From contig NZ_KI272824.1 in assembly GCF_000469505.1 (NCBI RefSeq), positions 1 through 64,000 of the forward strand: a DNA stretch of 64,000 nt, in the 5' to 3' direction. Shown here piece by piece: positions 16,722 through 26,335 of the stretch. Source of the stretch: Leptotrichia sp. oral taxon 215 str. W9775. Its GTDB lineage: Bacteria > Fusobacteriota > Fusobacteriia > Fusobacteriales > Leptotrichiaceae. Below the pieces are notes generated by a model. It was not told where the DNA came from. It was given only the letters and a program-made list of their open reading frames with translations, and ran no database searches. The position numbers were made by a program, and so were the translations under genes. Numbering within the stretch: the first letter of the stretch is position 1; each line of letters begins with the position of its first letter.

Positions 16722-17943
16722 ATTTAAAGAAACTTATAAATAATGTAATTAAACTTACGTTTGCAAAATCTATAAACAATGCTCCGACAACAGGAACAAC
16801 GAAAAATGCAAGTCTGGAATACTTATATTTTTCACACACAGATTTCATATTTGAAATTCCGTTAGGTGTAGCTCCTAATCCAAATCCGCAATGTCCTGAT
16901 ACTATTACTGCTGCATCATAGTCACTTCCCATTGCCTTGAATGTAATGAAATTCAGATACAGATAAATAAGAATTATCTGAGCTATCAGAAGTATCAGCA
17001 TTGGAACAGCAAGATTTATTAATTCCCATAATTTCAGTGACATAAGTGCCATTGCAAGGAACAGGTTAAGTGAAACTTCTTCCATTACACTGATTTCCCT
17101 TATAGGTGCAGTAAATAATTTTGAATTATCTGAAATATTTCTCATAATAGCCGCAATAATCATTGGACCGATATAAATCGGGAAATTCATTGCAGGTAGA
17201 AGTTTTGTTATAATAATGGATAAATATGATCCTATTCCCATTGCTATTAAAATAAAGAAAAATGCCATTGAAAATTTTTCTGCATCAAGAACAGGTTCAG
17301 GCTTATTCAAAACATTTTCATCAATATCATCATCATAATTATTGCTTTCACGCTTTGAAGTTTGTTTTTCCATTAGTTTATGTTTAATAATAAGATTATT
17401 TGCAATAGGTCCTCCAAGCATAGAACCTGCAATAAGTCCAAAAGTTGCAGATGCTATTGCAACTGCTTCGGCTCCCTTTATTCCAAGAGCTTCAATAGTT
17501 GGTGCAATTGCCGCTGAAGTTCCATGTCCTCCAGTCATTGGAGTGGATCCTGTCATTAATGCAAGAAGTGGATTAATTCCGACAAATCCTGAAAGAAGAA
17601 TAGCAACCAGGTTTTGTGCAAAACATAAACCTATGGCAAGAAGAAGAAAAATAAATACTTTTTTTCCTCCTTTTTTCAGAACTTTTAAACTTGCATTGAA
17701 TCCAACACTGGTAAAAAACATTACCATAAAAAATGTCTGCAGTGTAGTGTCAAACTTTATAGTTATAATATTGGATTGTCTAAGTATAAAGGCTATTATT
17801 GAAAAAAGAAATCCGCCAATAACAGGTGACGGAATACAATATTTTTCAAAGAATTTAACTTTACTTCTTAGCTTCATACCGATTATAAGTAAAATAACAG
17901 ACAAACCAATTGTTTGAATCATGTCCATTTTTAATTCGAACAT
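16720..17943 (-). CDS. gltS: sodium/glutamate symporter
   Basis: 407-residue integral membrane protein with about 10-12 helices. The GltS signature region GSTPMTGGHGTSAA near residue 133 (loop of the transport domain) and a second similar loop SGHCGFGLGATPNGISNM near residue 348 identify the ESS family. Imports glutamate with sodium. Converges with the preceding gene at a shared palindrome; GAAAGGATGGAG precedes the ATG. Confidence 0.93.
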   Translation of the reverse strand: MFELKMDMIQTIGLSVILLIIGMKLRSKVKFFEKYCIPSPVIGGFLFSIIAFILRQSNIITIKFDTTLQTFFMVMFFTSVGFNASLKVLKKGGKKVFIFLLLAIGLCFAQNLVAILLSGFVGINPLLALMTGSTPMTGGHGTSAAIAPTIEALGIKGAEAVAIASATFGLIAGSMLGGPIANNLIIKHKLMEKQTSKRESNNYDDDIDENVLNKPEPVLDAEKFSMAFFFILIAMGIGSYLSIIITKLLPAMNFPIYIGPMIIAAIMRNISDNSKLFTAPIREISVMEEVSLNLFLAMALMSLKLWELINLAVPMLILLIAQIILIYLYLNFITFKAMGSDYDAAVIVSGHCGFGLGATPNGISNMKSVCEKYKYSRLAFFVVPVVGALFIDFANVSLITLFISFFK

Positions 17944-17979
17944 TAAATCTCCATCCTTTCTAAATAAATATAATGCATT

Positions 17980-18008
17980 ATTATACTATATATCAGAAGA
18001 AAAAACAA
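17980..18008 (-). promoter_or_regulatory. gltS promoter
   Basis: On the minus strand TTGTTT, 17 bases, TATAAT, about 37 bases before the gltS start. Confidence 0.6.
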
Positions 18009-18104
18009 ATAAAATTTAATGATAATGTAGGGTTTATATATGAATATAAGTTAAAATATATTATGTTTTTTATATTATTATAAACACATTTGAATAAGTT
18101 ACTG

Positions 18105-18132
18105 TTTACAAAATTATAAAAGTATGTATAAT
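18105..18132 (+). promoter_or_regulatory. era promoter
   Basis: TTTACA (18105-18110), 16 bases, TATAAT (18127-18132). The remainder of the 298-base divergent gap 17944-18241 shows no further signal. Confidence 0.6.
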
Positions 18133-18241
18133 ATATATAATAAGATTAGTATAATATTTTTTATAAACATGTAATGAGAAATATCACTGTAAAACAAAAT
18201 AATAGAAAACAAAAAATATAGAAATAGGAGGAATTTTGTAA

Positions 18242-19141
18242 ATGAAATCAGGATTTATAGCAATTGTAGGAAGACCAAATGTCGGAAAATCTACATTAAT
18301 GAATAAACTTGTAAAGGAAAAGGTGGCAATAGTTTCTGACAAGGCAGGAACTACAAGGGATCAGATAAGGGGAATTGTAAATATACAGGATAATCAGTTT
18401 ATATTTGTAGATACTCCAGGGATTCACAAGCCCAAGCATCTTCTAGGAGAACATATGACTGAAATTGCCCTTGAAACGTTAAATGATGTGGATCTTATAA
18501 TGTTCCTGCTTGATGGGACACAGGAAATTTCAACAGGAGATATTTTCGTAAACGAACATATAAAGGAAGTTACAACACCTGTAGTTCTTATAATAAATAA
18601 AATTGATAAAATGAGTGATGAGGAAATAGAAGCTAAAAAAGAGGAAATAAAAGAAAAGTTAGGGGATTTTGACAATATAATAACACTGACGGCAGAATTT
18701 GCAATTGGAATACATAAAATTTTTGAAGTGGCTGAGAAATATTTGTCAAATGATGTATGGTTCTATCCTGAAGACTATTATACAGATTTACCGGTAAATA
18801 AAATTGTAGTTGAAACTATAAGGGAAAAAATATTGCATCACACAAAAGACGAGGTTCCTCACAGTGTCGCAGTAGAGATTGTAAATGTTGAGACAAAACC
18901 TGAAATAAGAAAATATGATGTAAATATTTATGTGGAAAGGGACAGCCAGAAGGGAATAATAATAGGAAAAGACGGTGCCCTGCTGAAAAAAATCGGGACT
19001 GAAGCAAGAAGAGAAATAGAAGCACTTATTGATTTGAAGGTAAACCTTAAATTATGGGTTAAAGTAAGAAAAAAATGGAGAAGGGATAAACAGTTTCTTA
19101 ATGATATGGGATATAAAATAAAAAAGAAGGTTAAAAAATAA
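18242..19141 (+). CDS. era: GTPase Era
   Basis: 299 residues. GTPase domain with GRPNVGKS (10-17), DTPG (57-60) and NKID (119-122), and a C-terminal KH domain with GKDG at 242-245 followed by KLWVKVRKKWR. Binds the 3' end of 16S rRNA in 30S assembly. Full length and conventional. AGGAGG stands before ATG 18242. Confidence 0.97.
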   Translation: MKSGFIAIVGRPNVGKSTLMNKLVKEKVAIVSDKAGTTRDQIRGIVNIQDNQFIFVDTPGIHKPKHLLGEHMTEIALETLNDVDLIMFLLDGTQEISTGDIFVNEHIKEVTTPVVLIINKIDKMSDEEIEAKKEEIKEKLGDFDNIITLTAEFAIGIHKIFEVAEKYLSNDVWFYPEDYYTDLPVNKIVVETIREKILHHTKDEVPHSVAVEIVNVETKPEIRKYDVNIYVERDSQKGIIIGKDGALLKKIGTEARREIEALIDLKVNLKLWVKVRKKWRRDKQFLNDMGYKIKKKVKK

Positions 19142-19161
19142 TCCAAATATGATGTGATCTA

Positions 19162-19189
19162 TTGCAACCTTGAAATTATGTGGTATAAT
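19162..19189 (+). promoter_or_regulatory. promoter with extended -10
   Basis: TTGCAA (19162-19167), 16 bases, TATAAT (19184-19189) preceded by TGG, upstream of the DUF2278 gene. Confidence 0.6.
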
Positions 19190-19277
19190 AATATTGAAGA
19201 GGGATTAGCTTGAAAGTTTCAATATAAATTTCAGATTTTAAATTATAAATTTTAAAGCTGGAATTTTTGGAGGAAGA

Positions 19278-19904
19278 ATGGAAAAATATGTACTTCTTAG
19301 GGGAAAAGTTACAGGTAAATGGTATGATTTTGACAGAAAGGCTCATTATCATATCATTGTGGCTGTAAAAGAGGATGAAAATAATATAAAGGAATATGAC
19401 ATATCAATAAATATAGGAAGTGTTCTTGAAAATAGCGATGAATTTTATTCTTCAAATTTGCAAGTTTATTACGACAACAATTACACATATAATAACAAAA
19501 TTCTTAAGGAAATGCTGTTACAGAAGCCAGGAGTAACAGCAGGCAGAAAAAATTTAAATTTGGATTATTTAAGAATGGAATTATTTCCTCATGAAAAAAT
19601 GAAACTCATGAAGGGACTGGACAGGGAAGAAGTTTTTCTGACAGAAATATTGGAAAGGCATGTACTCGAAGCTCTTAACAACGATATAAATGAAATTTTT
19701 GTATTTGGCCGTTTATATGACAATAAAAAAGGAATTCATGATATACATATGAATCAGGCAAGTACAGGAAGATACAGAAGTAGTGACGCTCCCTATTCTG
19801 ATGGTGGAGTGTTTTTTTATAACAGTGAATCAAAAACATGGGCAGCAATTTTCATAGCTTTTACATCACAAAACCTGTGTGCAGGTAAAAATAAACACGA
19901 TTAA
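19278..19904 (+). CDS. DUF2278 (YukJ-like) protein
   Basis: 208 residues, soluble. Family landmarks: an N-terminal VTGKWYDFDRKAHYHI stretch and, in the C-terminal third, GIHDIHMNQAS followed by DGGVFFY and WAAIFIAFTSQ. The biochemical role of DUF2278 is not known. Its own promoter lies upstream; it may be cotranscribed with the DUF4240 gene that starts 49 bases later. Confidence 0.82.
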   Translation: MEKYVLLRGKVTGKWYDFDRKAHYHIIVAVKEDENNIKEYDISINIGSVLENSDEFYSSNLQVYYDNNYTYNNKILKEMLLQKPGVTAGRKNLNLDYLRMELFPHEKMKLMKGLDREEVFLTEILERHVLEALNNDINEIFVFGRLYDNKKGIHDIHMNQASTGRYRSSDAPYSDGGVFFYNSESKTWAAIFIAFTSQNLCAGKNKHD

Positions 19905-19953
19905 AATTATAATTTAAAATATTTTTTATGATGTGGAAGGAGGAATAAGAGTT

Positions 19954-20562
19954 ATGGAGTTGGCAATGACACGGGAAAATTTCTGGAAGTATATTGCAGA
20001 AGCTCATAAAAAGGAAAAGGATAATAATGGCAGAATGAACTATCTTGTAGAAAAACTATCAAATAAGTCATATGAAGAAATTTTCAGCTTTGGAATAATA
20101 GTGGATGAAATAATGCTGGAAAGTTATAATCAGAAACTCTGGTGTGCCTCATACCTGCTAAATGGAGACACACGTGAAGAAAGCTTTGATTTTTTTAGAT
20201 TATGGCTGATTTCGCAAGGTGAAAAAATATACAATGATGTTATGAAAAATCCTGACAATCTTATAAAATATGTTGAAGAACCTGATGAGGATTTTATATC
20301 AGATTTGTATGAAAATGAGGATTTTTTCTTTGTTGCTGTAGATGCCTTCGGTATAAAAAATGATATGGGAATATTTGAAGAACTGTTTGAAATTTATCTG
20401 GAGGAATTTGATTCCTATAAAGAAAAGCTTAACTATAATGATGAAGATTATCCAAAATTAAAACTTACATGGTGTGAAAAAGTGCCAAAATCAATGAAGA
20501 AGATATGTCCTAAACTATTTGAAAGGTTTTATATTGGAGAAGATGAATATACTGGAAATTAA
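19954..20562 (+). CDS. DUF4240 protein
   Basis: About 202 residues from ATG 19954, chosen because AAGGAGG ends 10 bases upstream; the GTG at 19933 precedes that site. TRENFWKYI at the start and ASYLLNGDTREESFDFFRLWLISQG in the middle (split here by position) are typical of the DUF4240 family, small acidic bacterial proteins of unknown function often found near immunity or housekeeping genes. No membrane segment. Confidence 0.8.
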   Translation: MELAMTRENFWKYIAEAHKKEKDNNGRMNYLVEKLSNKSYEEIFSFGIIVDEIMLESYNQKLWCASYLLNGDTREESFDFFRLWLISQGEKIYNDVMKNPDNLIKYVEEPDEDFISDLYENEDFFFVAVDAFGIKNDMGIFEELFEIYLEEFDSYKEKLNYNDEDYPKLKLTWCEKVPKSMKKICPKLFERFYIGEDEYTGN

Positions 20563-20574
20563 TGACTACAATGC

Positions 20575-20628
20575 AAAAAAGTAGAATAGCTGACATTAAG
20601 AAGATATGCAGTATTATTCTACTTTTTT
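20575..20628. terminator. bidirectional terminator
   Basis: 14-bp perfect arms AAAAAAGTAGAATA (20575-20588) and complement (20615-20628) with A and T runs on opposite sides, between the converging DUF4240 gene and folC. Confidence 0.82.
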
Positions 20629-20647
20629 ATTTATCGGGAAATGAGAT

Positions 20648-21937
20648 TTATTTTCCGGCAATTATTTTATTGAATTTTGCTATTTCAAAAAAGGAACCGC
20701 AGATTACAATTGCTTTATATCCGGAATTTTCATCCTTTACAATATTTAGGGCATTTTCATATGCAGTCATAATATCATCTTCAAAAATAATACTATCAAC
20801 CGGAATATTCAGGGAAATCATTTTTTCCCTGATTTCTGCTGAGGTTAACCCATATACTGTGTCCTTTAAAGAGGTAATAAAAATCTTGTCAGTAATTTTT
20901 TCGAGTTTAGTAAATACCTGTTCAAAATCCTTTGTCGATAGAAGCGAAGTTATAATTACAACTTCATTTTTTTTATAGACTTCAGACAGATTTTCAGCAA
21001 GCTTCCTTATGGAATCATCATTATGTGCGGCATCAAGTATAACAGGTGGTTCAGTAGAAAAAAATTCAAACCGTGCAGGCCAGAAAACTTTATTAATACC
21101 CTTTTGAATAGTTTCATCATCAATATTATAAAATTTTGAAGTTTCATAAGCTAATAAAAAATTATTTGCCTGAAATTTTCCGAATAAAGGCAGAGTAAAT
21201 TTTTTATCCTGAAATTTTATTATAGTTTTATAATTAATTTTATCCAGTTCCACTTCCATATCACAGTATTTCTTTATGACATTGATAGAATTTTCTGTCT
21301 TTTTATTAATTTCTTTTTCTAGTTCAGGTAAACTGTCTGCATAAATGCATAATTCCCTATTCTTAATAATTCCAGCTTTTTCATAGGAAATTTCCTTTAG
21401 GGAGTTTCCTAGGATTGCCGTATGGTCAAAACTGATGTTTGTAATAAGTGCAATATCGGAATTAAGAATATTTGTAGCATCAAGCCGCCCTCCAAGTCCT
21501 GTTTCTATAACGAGAAAATCAGGATTTTTCTTTGCAAAAAACATTAATGCTATAAATGTTGTTATTTCAAAAAAGTTAAGATACATATCCTTAAAATCTA
21601 CATTTTCTCTTTTAAATTCTTCTATTACCTGTTTTAGAAAATAATAATTTTTTACAATTTCTTCATCATCTATCATCTGTCTGTTATAAAGTATTCTTTC
21701 ATTATATTTGAGAATATGTGGAGATGTAAACTTTCCTACATTATATCCCGCTTCCAGAAGAATGTTTTCAAGGAATGTGGCGGTGGATCCCTTTCCATTT
21801 GTCCCGGCAATGTGAATAATTTTTACAGACTCGCATGGTTTACCAAGCAAATTATAGACTAACTTAAGATCGTCTATATTTTCCCTTCTTTTACCTGTAC
21901 GTAAATTGAACAGTTCATTTAATATATTATCAATCAT
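20648..21937 (-). CDS. folC: folylpolyglutamate synthase / dihydrofolate synthase
   Basis: 429 residues, Mur-ligase-like. P-loop GTNGKGST at 45-52, folate-binding ETGLGGRLDATNIL near 142-155, ITNISFDH near 163-170, and C-terminal DAAHNDDS near 290. Adds glutamates to folates; one enzyme usually covers both activities in this type of organism. Single gene on the minus strand between convergent and divergent neighbours. Confidence 0.95.
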   Translation of the reverse strand: MIDNILNELFNLRTGKRRENIDDLKLVYNLLGKPCESVKIIHIAGTNGKGSTATFLENILLEAGYNVGKFTSPHILKYNERILYNRQMIDDEEIVKNYYFLKQVIEEFKRENVDFKDMYLNFFEITTFIALMFFAKKNPDFLVIETGLGGRLDATNILNSDIALITNISFDHTAILGNSLKEISYEKAGIIKNRELCIYADSLPELEKEINKKTENSINVIKKYCDMEVELDKINYKTIIKFQDKKFTLPLFGKFQANNFLLAYETSKFYNIDDETIQKGINKVFWPARFEFFSTEPPVILDAAHNDDSIRKLAENLSEVYKKNEVVIITSLLSTKDFEQVFTKLEKITDKIFITSLKDTVYGLTSAEIREKMISLNIPVDSIIFEDDIMTAYENALNIVKDENSGYKAIVICGSFFEIAKFNKIIAGK

Positions 21938-22163
21938 AGTTATTTTCCTTCCTCTTACATGTTACAAATTATAGCACTAAATGAATATTTTTAGTAGAAA
22001 AAGATTGATTTTTTTAAAAATTTGACTGGTTTTTTTGAAAAGTCGTGGTATATTTATAACGGGTATAAAATTTTGAAATGCAAATGGAAGAGAATATTTA
22101 AAATTTAAAGTTAGAAATGATTTTGGTATAAAATTTATTATAAATATTTAAGGAGTGATTTTT

Positions 22164-23672
22164 ATGAAAAAGAAAAAATTCGAATTTCCTTCAGCGTTTA
22201 CGGTGCTGGTCATTATACTGATTTTGGCAGCGGCATTGACTTATCTGATACCATCAGGAAGATTTTCAAAATTGACATACAGCAAGGAAAGTAATGAATT
22301 TATTATAACGGATGAAAATGAAAAAGTTACAGCACAGCCTGCAACACAGGAAGTTCTGGATAACTTGAACATTCATCTGTCCATTAATAAATTTACAGAG
22401 GAAGTTATAAAGAAACCAATGGCTATTCCAGGAACTTACAAAAGAATTCCACAAAATCCTCAAGGAATAGTTGAAATTATAAAATCTCCTGTTGCCGGAG
22501 TGGCAGATTCAGTTGATATTGTAATTTTTGTACTGATTTTAGGAGGAGTAATTGGAATTATAAATAAAATGGGAGCTTTTGATGCGGGAATTGCAGCTCT
22601 TTCGAAAAAAACAAAAGGAAAAGAATTTATACTTGTGACTTTAATATTTTTACTAATCACATTAGGAGGAACAACATTCGGAATGTCAGAAGAAACAATA
22701 GCATTTTATCCTATTCTAATGCCAATATTTTTAGCGAGTGGATTTGATGCTATGACATGTATTGCAGCAATTTCTTTAGGTTCAACAATAGGAACAATGT
22801 TTTCCACAGTTAATCCATTTTCTACAGTTATTGCATCGAATGCGGCAGGAATATCCTTTACAGAAGGACTTACATTCCGTATAGTATGTCTGATTCTTGC
22901 ATCAATTATAACAATAGTATATATTTACAGATATACACTTAAAGTTAAAAAAGACAGAACAAAATCTATTGTTTATGATCAGGAAGCGGAAATCCGTGAA
23001 AAATTTTTAGGACAGTTTGAAAAAAGTCTAAAAACGGAATTTACTATGAGAAAAAAAATATGCCTTACTATATTTGGAATTGCATTTCCAATAATGATTT
23101 GGGGAGTTTCAACACAGGGATGGTGGTTTGGCGAAATGTCATCACTTTTCCTTGCGGTGGGAATTATAATAATGTTCTTATCAGGACTTCCTGAAAAAAA
23201 ATCTATAAATGCCTTTATAAACGGAGCTGCGGAACTTATAGGAGTAGCACTTATAGTTGGACTTGCACGCGCAGTAAATATTATAATGGACAATGGTTTT
23301 ATATCAGACACATTATTATACTATTCAAGTCAGCTTGTTGCAAACATGAGCCATACGGCATTTGCATTATTCCAGTTTGGTATTTTCTCTGTCTTGGGAT
23401 TCTTTATTCAGTCTTCTTCAGGACTTGCAGTACTTTCAATGCCAATCATGGCACCACTTGCAGATACAGCCGGAGTTTCAAGGGAAATTATAATTAATGC
23501 ATATAACTGGGGACAAGGTCTGATGTCCTTTATAACTCCTACAGGAATGGTTCTTGTATTTCTTGAAATGGCAGAAGTTACTTTTGATAAATGGTTGAAA
23601 TTTGTATTACCGCTCTTTGGAATGATAGCAGCTTTCTCAGCAATAATGCTTGTAATCAATACGATGATGTAG
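22164..23672 (+). CDS. YfcC-family (DcuC-type) carrier
   Basis: About 502 residues from ATG 22164 (AAGGAG eight bases upstream; a GTG at 22155 overlaps that site). Polytopic membrane protein with an N-terminal FPSAFTVLVIILILAAALTYL helix and conserved loops GGTTFGMSEETIAFYPIL and STVNPFSTVIASNAAG, characteristic of the YfcC/PF03606 group. Likely carries C4-dicarboxylates, amino acids or short peptides; substrate unresolved. Confidence 0.85.
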   Translation: MKKKKFEFPSAFTVLVIILILAAALTYLIPSGRFSKLTYSKESNEFIITDENEKVTAQPATQEVLDNLNIHLSINKFTEEVIKKPMAIPGTYKRIPQNPQGIVEIIKSPVAGVADSVDIVIFVLILGGVIGIINKMGAFDAGIAALSKKTKGKEFILVTLIFLLITLGGTTFGMSEETIAFYPILMPIFLASGFDAMTCIAAISLGSTIGTMFSTVNPFSTVIASNAAGISFTEGLTFRIVCLILASIITIVYIYRYTLKVKKDRTKSIVYDQEAEIREKFLGQFEKSLKTEFTMRKKICLTIFGIAFPIMIWGVSTQGWWFGEMSSLFLAVGIIIMFLSGLPEKKSINAFINGAAELIGVALIVGLARAVNIIMDNGFISDTLLYYSSQLVANMSHTAFALFQFGIFSVLGFFIQSSSGLAVLSMPIMAPLADTAGVSREIIINAYNWGQGLMSFITPTGMVLVFLEMAEVTFDKWLKFVLPLFGMIAAFSAIMLVINTMM

Positions 23673-23707
23673 AGTTTTGGAATAAAAAATGTGTAAAGAA
23701 AAAATAC

Positions 23708-23736
23708 TTGACAAATTTTTAGAGATTATGTATAAT
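23708..23736 (+). promoter_or_regulatory. consensus promoter of rpsP
   Basis: TTGACA (23708-23713), 17 bases, TATAAT (23731-23736), the best sigma70 match in the window, 64 bases before rpsP. Confidence 0.85.
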
Positions 23737-23800
23737 GTCATAGTAAATCAATTTACAAGATAAAAAATCTAATAAATAAAAACTTGGAGGTAAATTTAAA

Positions 23801-24070
23801 ATGGTAAAATTAAGATTAACAAGATTAGGAAGAAAAAGAGTTCCTTTCTATAGAATAGCTGCAATGGAAGCTTTATCAAGAAGAGACGGGAAAGCAATAG
23901 CTTACCTTGGAACATACAATCCTTTAGCAGAAGATGGAAAACAAGTTGTATTGAAGGAAGAAGAAATTTTAAGATTCCTTTCAAATGGAGCTCAACCGAC
24001 AGAAACTGTAAAAAGTATCTTAACTAAAGCAGGATTATGGGATAAATTCCAAGAAACTAAAAAGAAATAG
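23801..24070 (+). CDS. rpsP: 30S ribosomal protein S16
   Basis: 89 residues starting VKLRLTRLGRKRVPFYRIAAME, the invariant S16 N-terminus, with AYLGTYNPLA in the middle. TTGGAGG ribosome site. Here rpsP stands alone instead of heading the usual rimM-trmD-rplS group. Confidence 0.97.
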   Translation: MVKLRLTRLGRKRVPFYRIAAMEALSRRDGKAIAYLGTYNPLAEDGKQVVLKEEEILRFLSNGAQPTETVKSILTKAGLWDKFQETKKK

Positions 24071-24089
24071 TAAGATAGAATATATCTAA

Positions 24090-24201
24090 AGGGCTGTTTC
24101 AAAAAGAAAATTAAAAAAACAATGTGAAAAACTATATTTTAGTAAATGAAAAAAATATAGTTTTTTTTGTATATTATATTTAATTTTTACTATTTTGAGA
24201 T
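24090..24201. repeat. palindromic repeat copy with terminator hairpin
   Basis: GGGCTGTTTCAAAAAGAAAA at the left, a 14-bp hairpin (arms 24127-24140 and 24152-24165, AAAACTATATTTT type) followed by eight or more T, and a TTTTGAGATAC end at right. It terminates rpsP. The core closely matches the element at 57690. The rest of the 24071-24397 gap shows no gene. Confidence 0.7.
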
Positions 24202-24397
24202 ACCTCCTTTTTCTTTTTTGCTAAAAATAATATATCTAAAGATAAATATCTATTATTTTGAGGTAAAATATGCTAAAATCTTCTAGCAATATAAAATGAT
24301 GTTTTATGGGGAAAACATTACTATGTTGTAAATTTGGAAAGAAAGGTTTAAAGATAATAATTGTTATAAATGATTAGGTTTTTAATGGTGAAAATAA

Positions 24398-25747
24398 ATG
24401 CAAAAGACAAAAAAGGAACATTCTTTAAAAAGAGTACTGGGACTACCGACTGCTACATTTCTTGTAGTTAACATGATAATAGGATCGGGAATATTTTTTA
24501 AAACACAGGGAGTGCTTGAAATAACTAAGGCGACTCCGGGATTTGCACTGCTGGCATGGGTTTCAGCAGGTATAATTAATTTATGTGGAGGACTTACGGT
24601 AGCTGAACTGTCTGGAGCTATTCCGGAAACTGGTGGAATGGTTACGTGGCTAAAAAGAATATTTGGGGAAAAAGTAGGATACCTGGCAGGATGGACTTAT
24701 GCTTTTGTATTCTGGCCAGCATATATGTCAGCACAGGCAAATGTTATTTCATTACAGTTAAGCAAACTGTTTAACATTGATTCTTCCTATCAGAATATTA
24801 TTGCAATTTCATTTATAATATTTCTGTTTGTAATGAATTTTATGGGGGCAAAAGCAGGAGGGATAATTACAAATATATTGACGGTGGCAAAGCTGATGCC
24901 AATAATTGTTATTGTCATTGCGGCTTTCTTTTTTGACGGAGGTTCTGTATCAAACTTAACTCCAGTTCTTCCAGTTGGCGGAAGTGCCGGAGGAAATCTT
25001 ACAATATTTGGTGCGGCAATTCTGTCATGTATGTTTGCTTATGACGGATGGCAGCATGCGGGAACAATTGCAGGAGAAATGAAAAATCCGGGAAAAGATC
25101 TTCCAAAAGCAATTACAGTTGGAATAATAGGAGTCTGTGTTGTATATTTTATTATTAATCTTGCATATTTATATGTTTTACCTGCGGGAATTCTGATGAA
25201 AACTTCTACTCCTGCCGCAGATGTGGCTTCCATACTTCTTGGAAAGGGAATAGGTGCTAAACTTATAACAGTAGGAATATTGATTTCTGTTTTTGGAACA
25301 TTGAATGGAAGTGTACTTATTTCAACAAGAATACCATATATAATGGCTCTGCACAACGAACTGCCATATAGTAAAAAATTTACTAAACTTCATCCAAAGT
25401 TTAAAACATCCTTTGCAAGTTTTGTTTTAATGTTTGTAATAGGAGGAACTATGACTTTTTTAGGAACATTTAATACATTGGCTGATATGGCAATGTTCAG
25501 CTGGTGGATTTTCAATCTACTTGCCTTTGTAGGAGTAATTAAATTCCGTAAAGACTGTCCTGACATTGAAAGACCTTATAGAGTGCCATTGTATCCTTTT
25601 GTACCGGTAGTGGCTATAATAGGAGGAATAGTTGTTTTAGTAAGCGCCTTGTTGACACAGACTGCGTTAGCATTGACAGGACTGGCTTTGACAGGCTCAG
25701 GAATGATAGTGTATTATTTTGTGAAAAGGAATGAGACATATGAATAG
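24398..25747 (+). CDS. APC-family amino acid permease
   Basis: 449 residues, about 12 membrane helices. First helix carries the APC substrate-binding turn NMIIGSGIF near residues 25-33, and GGLTVAELSGAIPETGG follows helix 2, as in LAT/serine-threonine exchanger-like permeases. The ribosome site before ATG 24398 is weak. Ends with overlap on the DUF488 gene. Confidence 0.87.
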   Translation: MQKTKKEHSLKRVLGLPTATFLVVNMIIGSGIFFKTQGVLEITKATPGFALLAWVSAGIINLCGGLTVAELSGAIPETGGMVTWLKRIFGEKVGYLAGWTYAFVFWPAYMSAQANVISLQLSKLFNIDSSYQNIIAISFIIFLFVMNFMGAKAGGIITNILTVAKLMPIIVIVIAAFFFDGGSVSNLTPVLPVGGSAGGNLTIFGAAILSCMFAYDGWQHAGTIAGEMKNPGKDLPKAITVGIIGVCVVYFIINLAYLYVLPAGILMKTSTPAADVASILLGKGIGAKLITVGILISVFGTLNGSVLISTRIPYIMALHNELPYSKKFTKLHPKFKTSFASFVLMFVIGGTMTFLGTFNTLADMAMFSWWIFNLLAFVGVIKFRKDCPDIERPYRVPLYPFVPVVAIIGGIVVLVSALLTQTALALTGLALTGSGMIVYYFVKRNETYE

Positions 25748-26138
25748 ATTAATTTGGAAAAGAATTTATGAAAAAGCTGAAGATGACGATGGATTCAGAG
25801 TATTTGTTGACAGACTCTGGGCAAGGGGAATAAAAAAGGAAAATGCCGGAATCAGTTATTGGGCTAAGGAAATTACCCCAACAAAAGAACTTAGGGAAGA
25901 TTATCATAAAGGGAAAATCAGTTTTGAAACATTTTCTGAAAAATATTCTGATGAGTTGAAGAAAAACCCTTATTTTAGTCAATTTCTTCAAAAAATAAAA
26001 GAGGAACTGGAAAAAGAAAATGTTACATTTGTTTTTGCCAGTAAAACTCCTGAACTTAGTCATATTCCAATCTTGAGGAAATATATTGAGAAGAAATTGG
26101 AAGAAGAAGGATATAAAATGGAGTGTGTTAAAAAATAA
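25740..26138 (+). CDS. DUF488 (YeaO-like) protein
   Basis: About 132 residues from ATG 25740, which has AAAAGGA 10 bases upstream; an ATG at 25731 is too close. FVDRLWARGIKKE near residue 22 and TFVFASKTPELSH near 100 (family form is YSAKD...N.A) identify DUF488. Function unknown. It overlaps the permease stop by 8 bases, so the two are coupled. Confidence 0.82.
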   Translation: MNRLIWKRIYEKAEDDDGFRVFVDRLWARGIKKENAGISYWAKEITPTKELREDYHKGKISFETFSEKYSDELKKNPYFSQFLQKIKEELEKENVTFVFASKTPELSHIPILRKYIEKKLEEEGYKMECVKK

Positions 26139-26197
26139 CAGCTTTAATTTGAATTACATAAAAAAATAGAATAACTTTCAATTATAGAAAAGTAGGG

Positions 26198-26235
26198 AAA
26201 AATTTCATTTTTAAAAATGAAATTTTTTTTTATTA
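26198..26235 (+). terminator. terminator after DUF488
   Basis: Perfect self-complementary AAAAATTTCATTTTT / AAAAATGAAATTTTT with a further T run. Confidence 0.72.
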
Positions 26236-26335
26236 GGCTATTTACAAAATGAAAAAATAGGGTAAACTTATAATGTAAAACTCAGTAAAATTTTAATGGA
26301 GAAAATATAAAAATTGAAGGGATAAAAATATAATC

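Noticed and set aside
17342..17917. 191-codon plus-strand ORF inside gltS
   Set aside because: Opposite a clear sodium/glutamate symporter; no initiation signals.
20562..20978. 138-codon plus-strand ORF opposite the end of folC
   Set aside because: Starts within a terminator and lies antisense to conserved FolC residues.
25731..25739. Earlier ATG for the DUF488 gene
   Set aside because: Only one base from the ribosome site; ATG 25740 has proper spacing and fits family length.
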